Assembly: GCA_037178975.1 (NCBI GenBank)
Contig: JASJZH010000006.1
Coordinates: forward strand, 1,736,001 to 1,800,000
Direction of reading: 5' to 3'
Source: Oscheius tipulae
Lineage: Eukaryota; Nematoda; Chromadorea; Rhabditida; Rhabditidae
Length of the DNA: 64,000 nt
Of this stretch, positions 1 through 12,953 are shown piece by piece; within the stretch, counting starts at the first letter, position 1; every line of letters starts with the position of its first letter. A program made the translations under genes and the position numbers. Under the pieces are notes generated by a model, which did no database searches, was not told where the DNA came from, and saw only the letters and a program-made list of their open reading frames with translations.

Positions 1-25
1 AGAGCATAACAGTCAAAGTTTTTAG

Positions 26-1951
26 GAGCATGGCTACATTACGAGAATGGCCTACCTTTCATGCTACACGACTTCTCGGCGGCGTCAAAAGAGTCTGTTC
101 ATCTCGGCATGTTGGCTCTGGCTGTCAGTGGAAATCCTAAGGCAAAAATCTTCTTCACTTCTGCAATGCCTTCCATCTGGGGAAAAGATTTCAACGGCTA
201 CATCTTGGATCAGCTCACTAAAAAAATAACTTCCTATGAAAAATGGAACAACAATTACCCCGGATTTGGTGGCTACCTTCCTTGGTATCATGTCAGTAAC
301 GATGGAATGTCTTTGTTAGACAACTGGAACAGCAAGGTGCCTTCTCTCGACAACGGAGAAATGGTATGATCTCATCATTCATCTTGTTTATCACGTATCC
401 AGATTTGGAGCATTGCTGCCGCTGTTCAAGCCCTTCAAGACACCAATCAAACAGTCTTGGCCACTAGATATCAAGCCTATTTTGATCTTCTGGCTGATAC
501 GGCAGTTCACATTTTTTACAACAGCACAATGAAGTGTATGTCGGCAGAATCTGCTATTCTGAACATTACAACCAAGCCATGGGCACAGACGTACAACACC
601 ACATCATACTATTTGGTAAGTTTTGCAAAACATACATTCCACGATTTTGTAGGATGATCCCTACGAGGGGGAACTTTTCACCTTGTTTGCGGAGCTTTAT
701 GGAAACTGGAGTGAGTGGACCGATGCGGATAAGAGAAAGGACGATATCTGGATAACTAAAAGAGCCAAGGCCATCCCTGTGAACTACACGGTTGATGCTT
801 GGACAAACATTACTGTGCAGCGAGGATACACATTCTCAAGTCACGAACAATGGAAATTCATGGAGTTGCCCTATTTTGACGTTGACATTGCTCAGAGAGT
901 TTGTTGGTCCCTTTAGAACAGTGAGAGAGTATTTTCAGCTGTTCCTCAACGGAGAACGAGCTCGCGCCTACCACTCCTACAAAAATGGATATCCAGGGCT
1001 ATTTGCTGCTGTTACCAATGTGACAGAGCCTTCAAATTCTCAAATAGACACGTATCCTGACTATGTTAGCAGTGTCGGAATCGCTAGTATTTCGTTCCAA
1101 CCGGTAGGTCATGATATTCAAATCTTCGTGAAAAAAATCATCAATGTTATTACATTGGATTGATGACACTCTCTCATATCACAAAATTAAGCAAAAACTT
1201 GAGTTCTGAGAATACAAGCACTATTGTTTCAGATTACAACCAACAACCTCTTCACACCCTACGGAGCTTACCCAATGATGTTGCACCCGAGTACGAGAGG
1301 TGTTGGACTTGCGTGGTACGCCAACATGTTATCTGGACCTCTTATGCAAGGTGTCATTCTTTGTAACTGTTGTAAAATAGCTAAACTTTAGGACCTCAAG
1401 GTTCCACTGAGTCAATTTGGATCGATGGCTCAATGATATCGCCAGTTCAGACCTGGGATTCAAAAATCACGAGTGTTCTGGCTATGAATGGCGGTATTTT
1501 GGATCTCACTCGCAAATACTTGAAGAAAACTGGAAAGTATGATCAATTCATCCAGAGAATCACTAAAGAGTGGAAATATTCCTTTTCGTCATCTGACACT
1601 CCGTTCCCGGGCGGCAATGTTGGATTCCAAATGCCACAGACTGTTTTTGCACCAGTTCAAAAAACTACTATGCCTACCACTACACCTGTTCAAACTACCG
1701 CAGTGCCTACCACTGCACCAGTTCAAACTACCGCTGTACCTACCACTGCACCAGTTCAAACTACCGCAGTTCCTACCACTGCACCAGTTCAAACTACCGC
1801 TGTACCTATCACTGCACCAGTTCAAACTACCGCAGTGCCTACCACTGCACCAGTTCAATCTACCGCTGTACCTACCACTGCCACAAAAGCTGCCAATTTG
1901 GTGAACGTCTCTTTCCTAGCCACTTTGTTGTTTTTGATCAACTTGCAGTAA
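26..1951 (+). CDS. GH144/GH162-like secreted glucanase, GPI-type tail, 5' partial
   Basis: The reading frame enters the window after an acceptor (TTTTTAG) and continues through exons 26-363, 403-615, 653-~899, ~900-1103, 1233-1350 and 1392-1951. The body holds GFGGYLPWYHVSNDG, then VPSLDNGEMIW, a pattern I associate with the glycoamylase-like (alpha/alpha)6 fold of endo-beta-1,2-glucanases (GH144/GH162); I cannot place the catalytic acid, so family assignment is an inference. After it comes a Thr/Pro repeat tract and a hydrophobic C-terminus (VSFLATLLFLINLQ), which looks like a GPI-anchor signal, so the enzyme is probably tethered at the cell surface. Many NxT/NxS sequons support secretion. 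Between about 893 and 905 the frame must shift by one base (DIAQR to VGPFRT) without an intron, which may be a base-call error or a real lesion. The next gene starts 121 bp downstream on the same strand. Alternative: another (alpha/alpha)6 hydrolase of unknown specificity. Confidence 0.6.
1649..1879 (+). repeat. seven 33-bp coding tandem repeats (PT-rich)
   Basis: Seven in-frame 33-bp units encode an 11-residue mucin-like motif close to APVQTTAVPTT. Units differ by few bases, mainly alternating GCAGTGCCT and GCTGTACCT versions, suggesting expansion by unequal exchange of larger two-unit blocks. The tract forms a likely O-glycosylated stalk between the hydrolase body and the GPI signal. Confidence 0.95.
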
Positions 1952-2072
1952 CACCCAGTTGCTATGTTTCGTACAATGAAGAGTACATTTAGCTGGTTTT
2001 CAAGCATGGCTTTGTTTCAACATGCTATACCTATTTTTTCTATGTATGTTGTAATTTAGAAATTTCAGTGTT
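1952..2072 (+). promoter_or_regulatory. intercistronic region with operon-like signals
   Basis: Only 121 bp separate the stop of the first hydrolase from the start of the GH1 gene. It holds an AATGAA (a common nematode poly(A) signal variant) near 1975, a U-rich stretch with CTATTTTTTC near 2030-2040, and AATTTCAG ending 4 nt before the ATG. This arrangement matches nematode operons where the downstream gene is trans-spliced (SL2 type). Operon status is inferred. Confidence 0.5.
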
Positions 2073-4133
<2,061 letters not shown>

Positions 4134-4442
4134 AAATACAGGACTTGTAGTAATGAAGATTAAATGTTTGAAGTACCTCATACTTTGCTAACTGGATGCA
4201 CACTGAACTGTTGTTCCTAAACATGAGTTCCTCTCAGACACCTTTGGTCGCCGGCAAACTGCAGCAACTACAGAGCAGAAGATTAAGAGTAGAAGGATCA
4301 TTCAATTCCATCCTGAGCAAAAAAAGTTTAAACCACTAGGTCCCGGCAAAGCCCCTTAATTGCAGGACCGATCCAAATTTAAAACTATACATCTCATTTA
4401 GGCCTAATTCTATCGGTTAGCACTCGGTTTTGTTGTAAACTT
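4134..4442. other. convergent 3' region, no gene seen
   Basis: Region between the GH1 stop and the SUDS3-like stop on the other strand. I see only short non-convincing frames; it should contain both 3' UTRs. Confidence 0.5.
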
Positions 4443-5862
4443 TTATGACCCTTTCTGCGAAAAAATTAAAACAAAACTGCGTACAAAGTTCACATAAAGT
4501 GCTGGAGAGATCAGTTGTTTCGCTTCTTGTAGATTTGAACCAGTCGTTCTTGGAGATCCGTGAATGAAGCATGGACTTGTCGCGTGTCCCATCCTTGGGT
4601 GGCCTAGGTTTTCAGCATATATAGTTTTTGGTTCTATTACCTTCAAAATAACAACCGTGTCGGTTATTTGATCGATTCTGGCCTGGAACTTGCCATAAGT
4701 CCTGCTCTCCACGTGAACTTCTTCTCCTTGTTTGAATCTGTAAGCCAAAATAGCAAAAATAAGAAATTCACTCACGATTTGGAGTCGTAGATGAGTTTTT
4801 GGCGAGTAATTTGAACTTCGACTCGTTTTAGTGGAGGACCCTGCAATACAGATTCGTTAATAAAATCTAATGTTTTACCGATTTCTTCTTGTCGTCGGAG
4901 CCTCTATCACCATCAACCATAAGATATTTTAAGTCTGCTGCAATCTCGCTGTCGGTCAACAAAAATTGGGTAGACTGGGCAAGAGAAGGCGTGGCTGGTT
5001 TCTGGTTGGCTGTCAAATATGACGGTGGAACTATAAGATCACCTCCTCCGCGACTAAACCACCAATATTCCACAAAATAAACCATATTGTTTACCCTCTC
5101 AGAGTCTTCTTTCCGTTGTCGTGATTCAAAAAGGTGATTTTACTAATGTCGCCCATACTGTATTCCAGCTCAGCAATCCGTTCGGCATCTTCGATTTCCT
5201 TAAAAGATTATCCACTCAGTCAGTAATATTTATAACGTTTCTCTTTAAAAATTACGTCCATTATTCCGAAAGCACAAGTATTGTTGCGAACAGATATGAA
5301 GCTGTTATTGTGTAAACGCTACCTAACAGAAAAACGGGAAAAGGTTTGTTGTCCAATCATCGACTTGTCTTGTTTTAGTTTGAGCAATTTTCTGAGAAAG
5401 ACGATAAGAAAGAATCTAACTCGAACAATATGGAACACAAGCAACTCTGAGCGATTATCCTGGGCAAAATTGCCCAACTCCCATTTCCAGCAGATTTGAG
5501 AAAGGGAAAACCTATTCTCTTCGAATTGATAACATTATAGAAATGTATTGAAAACATGTTAAAGCTCCTACTTTCAATAGATCCTCCTTTGCGATTTTGA
5601 TCTTATTCAGCATCTCTTGTTCAGCCTGCTTTACTTTTCTGTCCCGAAGTTCGTCCAATCGCTTCTTTTGCAACTAAATAACGTTATAACAATATAGTTG
5701 ATATTGAAAACATACTACGAAGCTGAATTCCTCTTCGTCTATGTCACGTTCGGCCTTCATCTTCATTTCTTCCTCCTGGTCTCTGAGGGCCTTGTGTTTT
5801 CCTTTCCTGGCCATTCGGATCTCTTTTCGAATATCGATCAATTCCTTTATTTTGGCATTCAT
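4443..5862 (-). CDS. SUDS3/Sds3-like subunit of Sin3-HDAC complex
   Basis: Six minus-strand exons join in phase: 5862-5716, 5673-5572, 5198-5095, 5053-4879, 4840-4776, 4737-4443, about 295 residues (human SUDS3 is about 328). The N-terminal half is a charged coiled coil (KKRLDELRDRKVKQAEQEML, then KEDLLKEIEDAERIAELE). It is followed by KKTLRGRGGG, a match in position to the basic linker of SUDS3, then STQFLLTDSEIAADLKYL, which parallels the SUDS3 segment LNYLLTDEQIMEDLRTL, and a C-terminal piece with GEEVHVESRTYGKFQARI that parallels the SUDS3 capsid-like end. The family scaffolds histone deacetylase in the Sin3 corepressor in the nucleus. A TTTTTTCAG acceptor stands 4 nt before the chosen ATG, suggesting trans-splicing; an additional upstream exon cannot be excluded. 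Confidence 0.72.
5296..5450 (+). CDS. possible 39-residue nested antisense ORF
   Basis: Inside the 373-bp intron of the SUDS3-like gene, on the opposite strand, exons 5296-5343 and 5379-5450 join across a 35-bp intron with a TTGTTTTAG acceptor and a plain GTTTGT donor to give a basic-then-acidic peptide (KRYLTEKREKFEQFSEKDDK). No homology is recognised. It may be chance; kept only because the coding character improves after splicing. Confidence 0.2.
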
Positions 5863-6361
5863 TTTCCTGAAAAAAGCAAACTTTATGGTGAAAATTAGAA
5901 AAATACAGCTGAGAGCTAATTCAAACGGAATGACAGCAAACTCGCTCTGCGTCACTGACCGTCCCGACCTGCCTCTAACACGGGTTGGCCATCGAGCTTC
6001 GTTCAAATTCGAACTAGAGCATTTGGTGTAGAGATTTCCGTGCTTCAAAATCTTGATTTTTTAAAACCTCAAAGTAGAAGAAAAAAGAAAAGATTTATAA
6101 GAGAAGATTACGTAGTCTGGAACAATTTGGAATATATGAGCTGAATAATTGTTCAAATGAAAAATGAACGTAGTTCCTACAAGGATTTTTGGAGGTTGTC
6201 AGATACAAACTCCAGGGTCCAGAAAATATTTTTGTGAAGGAATGCTACAAGCGTTCGCTACAATGTACTCCAACCAAATTGAACCCAGATCACACCGATA
6301 ACATACATTAGTCTGCATTTCGGTGCCTTATAAAGGGGGATAGAACAATGTGGAGGCAGAA
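5863..6361. other. divergent upstream region
   Basis: Shared upstream region of the SUDS3-like gene (minus) and the lectin locus (plus). A 124-codon minus frame here is mostly the upstream extension of the first SUDS3 exon through its intron and is not coding. Confidence 0.4.
6329..6335 (+). promoter_or_regulatory. TATA-like box of first lectin locus
   Basis: TATAAAG lies 27 bp upstream of the ATG at 6362. Position is close for a core promoter if the leader is very short or trans-spliced; weak evidence. Confidence 0.3.
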
Positions 6362-7684
6362 ATGTTGGTCCTTGCCTTGATAGCGATCGCGTTTCATTTT
6401 GCTGCATCTGCCCCGTCTTTGTCGGTCCAAGACACTCAGCAGCAGCCGTACAAAAGGATTGATTATGCATGTCCAAACAAGATTCACCTTTGACTCTATA
6501 GTTTACAATTTGCGCAGAAAATGCAACTTGTATGCCTGGATATGTCCAGTTTTTCGGTAACTGCAAGTGCTATAAGGTACCCCGTTTGGTTTCATACCAT
6601 TTGTTGAACAATAGAAAAGTACCGACCTCGCCACATGGGACGATGCACAGAAAAAGTGCCAAGCTGAGCAAGGAGAACTGGCTGTCATTACCGATGCGAG
6701 TATAAACTGGTTTCTCACAAGTCTCTTCCGTCACACTGGTATCACCATTTTTGGCTGGATCGGAATCACATGCACCAACAAGTCCATCATTAGCTGTAAA
6801 TGGGTTGATGGATCCTCATCCGTCTGGTTCGAGATGTGATCTGGAAGTCTGCTTTTTATTTTTTCCTTTGTTGTATAAGGTATTCAGTGGTGCCGTATTC
6901 TGGGACTTACTTGTCTGCTGACGGGCGTTGGAAATCACTGCCATACGATACAAAATTGAATTATTTCTGCGTCAATGGTGAAATAATTTTTCAATCATTT
7001 TTACTCCCAAAGACAGACCCAGTTTCAAACGCGCCTTTTGTTCCATCAAACTTAACGTGTCCTATGGATACTGCTTGCCTTTCCGGATATATCCAATTCT
7101 TCGGAGACTGCAGATGCTATCTGGTAAGCAAATTGTCACTAGCAGTACTCTCAAAAACACTACATTGCTTGTTGTACTAGTTAACGGGTTTTCTTAAAAA
7201 CATATGTTTCAGTTTGCTATAGAACCAACGGCATGGGAAACTGCAATCGAAAACTGTAAAGCGGACAACGGCAATTTGGCAATCATTCACAAGCCTGAAC
7301 TGAACGATTTCCTGTTCAGCATGGCTCGTCACATAGACAACGAGGAAAGTGCTTGGATTGGAATTGTATGCACTGCCGATAAGCGAGAAAGTTGCAATTG
7401 GAGCGATGGCTCTTCCGCGCAGGGTTACAACACATTTTCCGGACGTAAGTTTGTTTCAGAGCTAAAGTTACGAGCTTTTTCAGAAAGTTACGAAGCCGGA
7501 GATGTAGAAGTATTGGACTCCCAAGGATTCTAGGAATGCCTTGATCCAACCGTATCATGGGCAAGGGGGATAAGGTACATCTGCCAAAATGGTACCAAAT
7601 AACTTTAATAAGTACAGAATTTCAGATCCGGTCAAAATTGCCAGTCTACCTGCAAAGCTTGTGATCTTCCAGAAATGGAAATAA
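6362..7684 (+). pseudogene. two-CTLD C-type lectin with in-frame TAG
   Basis: Exons 6362-6424, 6502-6576, 6615-6826, 6880-7123, 7213-7444, 7484-7591 and 7626-7684 join in phase. A signal peptide (MLVLALIAIAFHFAASA) precedes two modules. Each begins with a C-x5-C-x3-Y-[VI]-QFFG-x-C-[KR]-CY stretch followed by a C-type lectin domain: in CTLD1 WDDAQKKCQAEQGELAVI, GWIGITC, WVDGSS, FCVNG; in CTLD2 CKADNGNLAIIHKPELN, AWIGIVC, NWSDGSSAQ, YICQN. The only break is a TAG at 7531-7533 inside CTLD2, after which the same frame continues to the conserved last cysteine and a tail stop overlapping AAATAAA. Worm CTLD proteins are usually secreted and often linked to intestine or defence; ligand unknown. It could still be expressed as a truncated protein, or the TAG could be an assembly error. 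Confidence 0.7.
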
Positions 7685-8021
7685 AGTTGTTCTAAGCAAA
7701 CTATCTGTGTTTAAAGTTTGGCTAAAAGGTAGATAGTCTTAGTAGTCCTTTATAGGTTGCTTATCGAACTGAGCTTGTTTATACTTAAGTTAGAGCCTGA
7801 CGTGTTCTACGTTCTATGCTTTTTGTGTCCTGAAGACAGGCACTACATCCTCAGGCTGAAGTAAAACGTGATGCTTATCAGCGACATTATTCTCAATAGA
7901 ACAGTGAACTTGGACCAAAAATATGAATAAACTTAAGACGCCTTTTAAATGCGTTTTGTTACTGATTTCCAGTTCTCCGTATTTTGCCTGTTTACTCATT
8001 AGTAACAATAGTTGTTCTCAG

Positions 8022-9206
8022 CGAAAGCCGTTTGTATGTCCAGCTATGTCCAATTCTTTAGAAACTGTCAGTGCTACAAAGTATCATACCTCTTAGTAGA
8101 AAGATACGTAGAAATTGTGTCGTTTCTTCAATCGTAAAACTTTGCAAAAATTGAAATAACAAAAACCGCTTTCAGAGGAGCTTGGAGGTGGCTACGTATG
8201 GAAACGCTCGCAAAGCATGCCAAACGGAAAACGGTGATTTGGTTGTCAACCTTCGGAAGTACACGACTATTTTATTTTTAGCCTGTTCCAATACACATGC
8301 ACAACTACGTATGCTTGGATTGGGATCAGCTGTACTAAAATGCCCATCATAAGCTGCGAGTAAGTCAACGAATCCGCAGCAGTTCGGTACGATCGTTTTA
8401 CAGTCCTTGTGGAAAATATTACCACCAAACTTCAATGATGTCCAATACTGGAACATATCTGACTGGTCACGAATTATGGAGATCTCTTCCTAACGATGCA
8501 GTAGCAAAATATTTTTGTCAACCTCGTGAGTACATTTTGTGAAGACAAGAAATGTTTTAGAGCTTATTCCGAACACTAAGCAGGCTCCTCTTTGTATCGC
8601 GGATACTGTCAGTTTTACCTGTCCGAACAATACAGCATGTCTTCTGAGCTATGTCCAGTTTTTTGGTGACTGCAGATGCTACAAAGTCAGTCTGGATTAT
8701 CTTTCATAAAATCCTGTCTTTGTTTCAGCACGGTTCGAAGCAAATCCAATTTGATGAGGTGCTCTCTAAATGTCAAACTGATAGTGGAACCTTGGCAATC
8801 ATTCATAAGCTTTATTTAAACAGCATCCGTTTGAGTGTAATATTTAATAGTAGTGGAAACGAAAGTCATGCTGTCTGGATTGGAATCTCGTGTGTCTCAA
8901 ACAATTTCAATAGCTACAACTGGATCGATGGATGCTCAACACAAGAATATCCCAAATTTCAGCCCTGTAGATCTTTATATGTCAGCAGCAGCAAGCACAT
9001 CGAATCAAAATGATTACTTATGTTTTACATTTTTAATCTATTCATTCGCTTTAGCATTGGTCGAGCGCAACGACAAAGCAATTCTATTAACAGACGGTCC
9101 TGTCTAAAGACCTCAATACATACTTATGTCAAAACGGTATAAGCCCATTTTGTGTACTACAAGCTTAAATTAAGATCCTCTTCCAATTACGAAGCCGTCT
9201 ACCTGA
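8022..9206 (+). pseudogene. two-CTLD lectin remnant
   Basis: Same module plan as the neighbour upstream (CxxxY-VQFF-x-NCQCYK, then ATYGNARKACQTENGDLV; second module CLLSYVQFFGDCRCYK, then KCQTDSGTLAIIHK, WIGISC, NWIDG). Defects: no signal-peptide exon is found, the frame shifts between the two halves of the first domain, and in the second domain a one-base shift near 9100 separates LLTDGP from SKDLNTYLCQN. The tail exon (about 9173-9206) and AATAAA at 9221 are kept. Probably a duplicated copy decaying in place. Confidence 0.65.
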
Positions 9207-10021
9207 TGTTGATATTTGTAAATAAAGACTTGTATCATTTTGCTTTTTAGCACGTTATACTACGTTCCTTCGACAACGAGAAAGTGTTTGCTGTAAATAT
9301 GACAAATATCGTTCCTCCAAATAAATGAAAGTGTGTACGCTTGCTTTCTTTAAGAAATCAGAAATTCCGCCATACACAACCGCCACTCCGAGAGAGTGAC
9401 GTATCGCGAGTTTAAGCAGTTCTGTAATACTGCAATACACATAATAATACGTGTTTTTACCCCATTCCTCTTGAAGAATGCGACAGCATGTCGACTGCGG
9501 CATAAAAAGAAACCACACGTATCAGCTACAGCATAGCAAACAATGAACTCGGCCCAGAAAGATAAAGACTTCCTTCATTTTATAACCGTTAAACTTTTTT
9601 TTTGCAAAAAATTATTGACCTTCAAACAACTTTTTCACTCGTTGTAATCACCATTACGCTGTGTCTTACACCATTACACCATGTCTGTCCATTTTGTGGG
9701 TAGCTTACGGATGCCACGCTCGTAGAACACCTTGGGTTTGTCAACCAGGTTTTGAGTGCGTTGTCGGAATCGAACTGCTGTCCTCCAATTCAGTCATACA
9801 AAAAACTATTACAGAGTATAGTCTCGTTTTCTTATCTAAACATTATCCTTTTGATCCTGGAGAGGCAGACCACAGTCATGGTTTATATCTCTTGGAGAAC
9901 AGTCATAAGCCCCCAAAAATGCATTCCATTCATTGATGCTCATGCAAAATGCAGAAATGAAAGCATTTTCCAATAAATGAATGAACAATACAAAACTTAT
10001 TTTCCAGGATTACAAGGCTTT
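9207..10021. other. no gene seen apart from mariner remnant
   Basis: Apart from the mariner fragment, only unsupported frames, including an 87-codon minus frame at 9255-9518 with no recognised features. Confidence 0.4.
9595..9770 (-). mobile_element. mariner transposase C-terminal remnant
   Basis: The edge shares GCAAAAAATTATTGACC and CAAACAACTTTTT with the end of the mariner copy at 11.4 kb (similar words CAAAAATTTATTGAC and CAAACAACTTTTT). Minus-strand frames contain KPKVFYERGIRKLPTKWTDM, the pattern of mariner transposase C-termini (KP-x2-FY-x2-GI-x2-L-x2-W). Frames are broken. Confidence 0.6.
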
Positions 10022-10890
10022 TCAATTTCTTTCTTTCATTTGCTCAAGCACTCTTCGAAGATTACTGATGCGGTCCTCATGCTGGCGGTTTTCTTCTCTG
10101 CGCTTTTCCAGCTCCTTAAAGAGAGCATAAAAACTTGTGTTAGAAGCTTACCTCTTCCATTTGCTTGATGAGTTGCTTTCTTTCGCGGCTGGTCGGAGGG
10201 ATCACCAAAGGCGGAATTTCCTGCTCCACGGCCTTTTGCGTTGAACTGCTACTCTGCACAGCCTAAGTCTAACGCTGTTTAGAGTTGACATGTTTGATAA
10301 CACTAAGCATAGTCACTATCACTGTTGTGGTTGTGAACCACAAAACAAAATGCATTTACCTGTTGAGGGCCTAATGAGCCTTTGAGCTGTGTGGCTATGT
10401 TTTCGATTGTTGGCTGAATAGCGGCCATCCTTCGGTTCATGAACTGAAGCAAAAAACTATAGAACTTGGTGTGTGTTCCCATGTTTTATGTTCTGACTGT
10501 TCTAACAAAATGTAAAACTCACATTAAGTTGAGAACACACACAACTGCAGTGCTCTTTTGGTGGAAGAAGCAGGTGGAATCTTTATTATCAACATTTTTC
10601 TGATAAGACACTGCTATCACGTTGCGCTGATAAGAGGAAAAGAAAATGGTGGAATTAAAACACTTGAACGCGAACATTACTATAATAACCTGAGCATCGG
10701 ATGAGACTTTATTGGGAAAATTGGGCAAACAGCACAACTTTTTGAGATAATAAATCTGATTATAGGGATTACAAAAAAATAACTGCATTCAAAGTGGTCG
10801 ATGGGCGAAGTGAACTCACGGTGGTTTTGCTTGCTCCATTCCGTGGAACGTTGCCTCCTATAGCGGACGCATCGGTTACAGGCAACGTGA
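10022..10890 (-). CDS. small coiled-coil protein, 5' end uncertain
   Basis: Three minus-strand exons join in phase 0: 10443-10360, 10262-10152 and 10114-10022, encoding FMNRRMAAIQPTIENIATQL, a Ser/Gln linker, then PPTSRERKQLIKQMEEELEK and a charged coiled coil ending EQMKERN. A further exon from about 10890 to 10820 ends at a good GTGAGT donor and is also in phase (VTLPVTDASAIGGN). The first exon was not found. No family recognised; heptad-rich helices suggest a structural or adaptor role. The intron between the last two is largely repeat R1 sequence. Confidence 0.5.
10595..10836. repeat. dispersed repeat R1, copy A
   Basis: Shares CTGATAAGACACTGCTATCA, GACTTTATTG followed by AAAATTGGG, and GTGGGCGAAG-type sequence (here GATGGGCGAAGTGAACTCAC) with copy B at 14.1-15.1 kb, in the same order. 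No coding capacity. Lies in an intron of the coiled-coil gene. Confidence 0.7.
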
Positions 10891-11440
10891 CTATGACTTT
10901 GATGACTGTGATGAGCTTGTTCTCCTTGGTGTTTGCATTAACACTTTTTTGTGTTTGTGTTTTATGCTAAACAGCTTCATTTGCTACGTCAGAGTCTGAC
11001 TGTTACCAGGATCTTTTACGTAGTTTGTTTATGTGTGTAATAGTTACGAGCGTCGGTTTGGTCAACGCAATGACTGTACTGGGAAAAAGTGTTGGAGAAG
11101 GAGAAACTTCTTGAATGTTGGCTGAGACCACTGGCCGGTCGTTTTTTCCTGTAAGCTCCGACGGGAAATTCAGAAAAGGAACCGACTCCCGGATAGAACA
11201 GTTACTCTGAAACTTGTATTCGATAAAAAAAGGTTTGACAAATGGAGACAAATGGTCATTTTCGGTCGAATCTATACGCAATGTTGAATCTATGATTTTC
11301 ACACAACACATTTTGGCGGTTTTTGCACAAGTTGTATGCATTAATCAGTATGTTGATTAGATTCGTTTTCCTGGCTGTGAAAATTCCATTTTTCGCACTT
11401 TGATACCGTAGTCAATATTATGACATTGAAGCGCAATTAT

Positions 11441-12390
11441 TGGGTTGGCAACTAAGTCTTTTCGCTTTTTCAAATGCAAAAATTTATTGACTTCCAAACA
11501 ACTTTTTGTTTGTTGTAGCCCGGAACAGATAATAGTCGGAAGGGGCAAGATTCAGGCTATAAGGAGAATAGGGTAAAATCTCCCAACGCAGGTCATGAAT
11601 CTTGAGTTTTGCAACATGGGGGCGCGCATTGTCCATCTGCAGGATGACCTTCGACTTCAGCGGTCGTATCTGACGAAGTGCAACGGCAACTTTTTCAAGT
11701 TGCTGGCTGTATATGGCGGCCGTAAGGGTAATTCCAACATCCAACAGTTTCCAGAACACCACTCTTTCGATATCCCAGAAAACACAGCATAATCTTCTTT
11801 TAATGGGCGTCGGGTTTCACATCAGAACTTGGTGTCTGTCCTGGACCCACCCATTGACGCTTCTTTTGGAGGTTTACGTACGTTTCTTACTTCTCATCCC
11901 CCGTGACCAGGCGTGGTAAAAAAGGATTTCCTCTCATACCTGGATAGGAGAGAATGGGCGATGGCCATGCGCTGCCACTTCTGGGCGTCACTGAGGTCAT
12001 GCGGCAATCATGCGCCCAGTTTCTTCGTAAATCTCAATTGCTTCAAAGGATGTTCCACTGTGGCATGAATGATAGCCAGTGCCTCTGCTAATTAACGGGT
12101 AGTCTGCTATTGTTCACGTTCACGAACTGCAGAAGCTTCGATTAATCGGAAGTTGTTGATCGACCTGACCTTGACTCATCTTCGACGCTTTTGTTCCCAG
12201 ACCGAAAACGACGGAACCACGACTGGCATACCTTCATAGACGTCCCTTGGCCTTAAACATCGTTGATATTAGCCGCCGTTTGAGCTCCATTCGTGCTTTT
12301 GAGGAACTCATACAACATGACATATCGCAGATGGCAGGGTGGCAGATCATCAATGATCCGGATCAATACGAACAGTGAAGAGGGAATAAG
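11441..12390 (-). mobile_element. defective mariner transposon
   Basis: One end carries the mariner terminal word TTGGGTTGGCAACTAAGTC at 11443. The minus strand encodes, with stops and shifts, WFRRFRSGNKSVEDE near 12.2 kb, then a window with QMDNARPHVAK (second catalytic Asp) and PYSPYSLNLAPSDYYLFRAT. The C-terminal part after DYYLF is missing and the frame runs straight into the terminal region, so an internal deletion removed it. No second terminal repeat was found near 12.4 kb. The element is dead. Confidence 0.85.
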
Positions 12391-12741
12391 AAGAAGAGAA
12401 GTAGTGTCTTGCATGGTGGTGGTAGAGGACTGAGTGAGCTACACGAGGTGTTATATCAATAGCTAAACCGTTGTCGAAACAAGGCAAACGACATGTTTGA
12501 AGTGCTTTGAAAGACTAATTTATTCCAAGAAAAAAACATAAATACAGACGAAAGTGATTGCCATTGTTTAAGAGTATCATGTGATCTAAGAAGACGTGTA
12601 TAGTATTGTAGTAAGTGAGTAATTGGGACGTGGAGTTGCTCACACAGGAGCATGGAGGACTTCTGAAATTGTATGTTAACAATGTTTTAGAGGTATTTTA
12701 CTTGTTAGCCCGTGTTTTCTTTTTCCTTCGTCTCTTTCCTC

Positions 12742-12953
12742 TTAGCATTTTCGATCATTTTCTTTTTTCTCTAGTTGTTTCCGAACACGAGCTTCTTCAG
12801 CGCTCAACTCCCTCGCACGACGTACTTCTTCCCTCAGTTGCTGTAAAAAAATTTGTTTTTAATTAAACAATGTGAAACCTTGTCAAGTTCGCGGAGTCTC
12901 TCGCGCTCTCGGTCTTCGGCTTCCTTCTGTGCACGTCGCTCATCAACAGACAT
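12742..12953 (-). CDS. 58-residue charged coiled-coil peptide
   Basis: Two exons, 12953-12879 and 12840-12742, join in phase 0 across a 38-bp intron to give MSVDERRAQKEAEDRERERL then QLREEVRRARELSAEEARV and a stop. Nearly all Glu/Arg/Lys helix. An acceptor lies about 20 nt before the ATG. It could be an independent small gene or the last exons of a longer one; no family recognised. Confidence 0.45.

Noticed and set aside
1539-1904. 121-codon + frame and 89-codon minus frame over the PT tract
   Set aside because: Out-of-frame translations of the 33-bp repeat.
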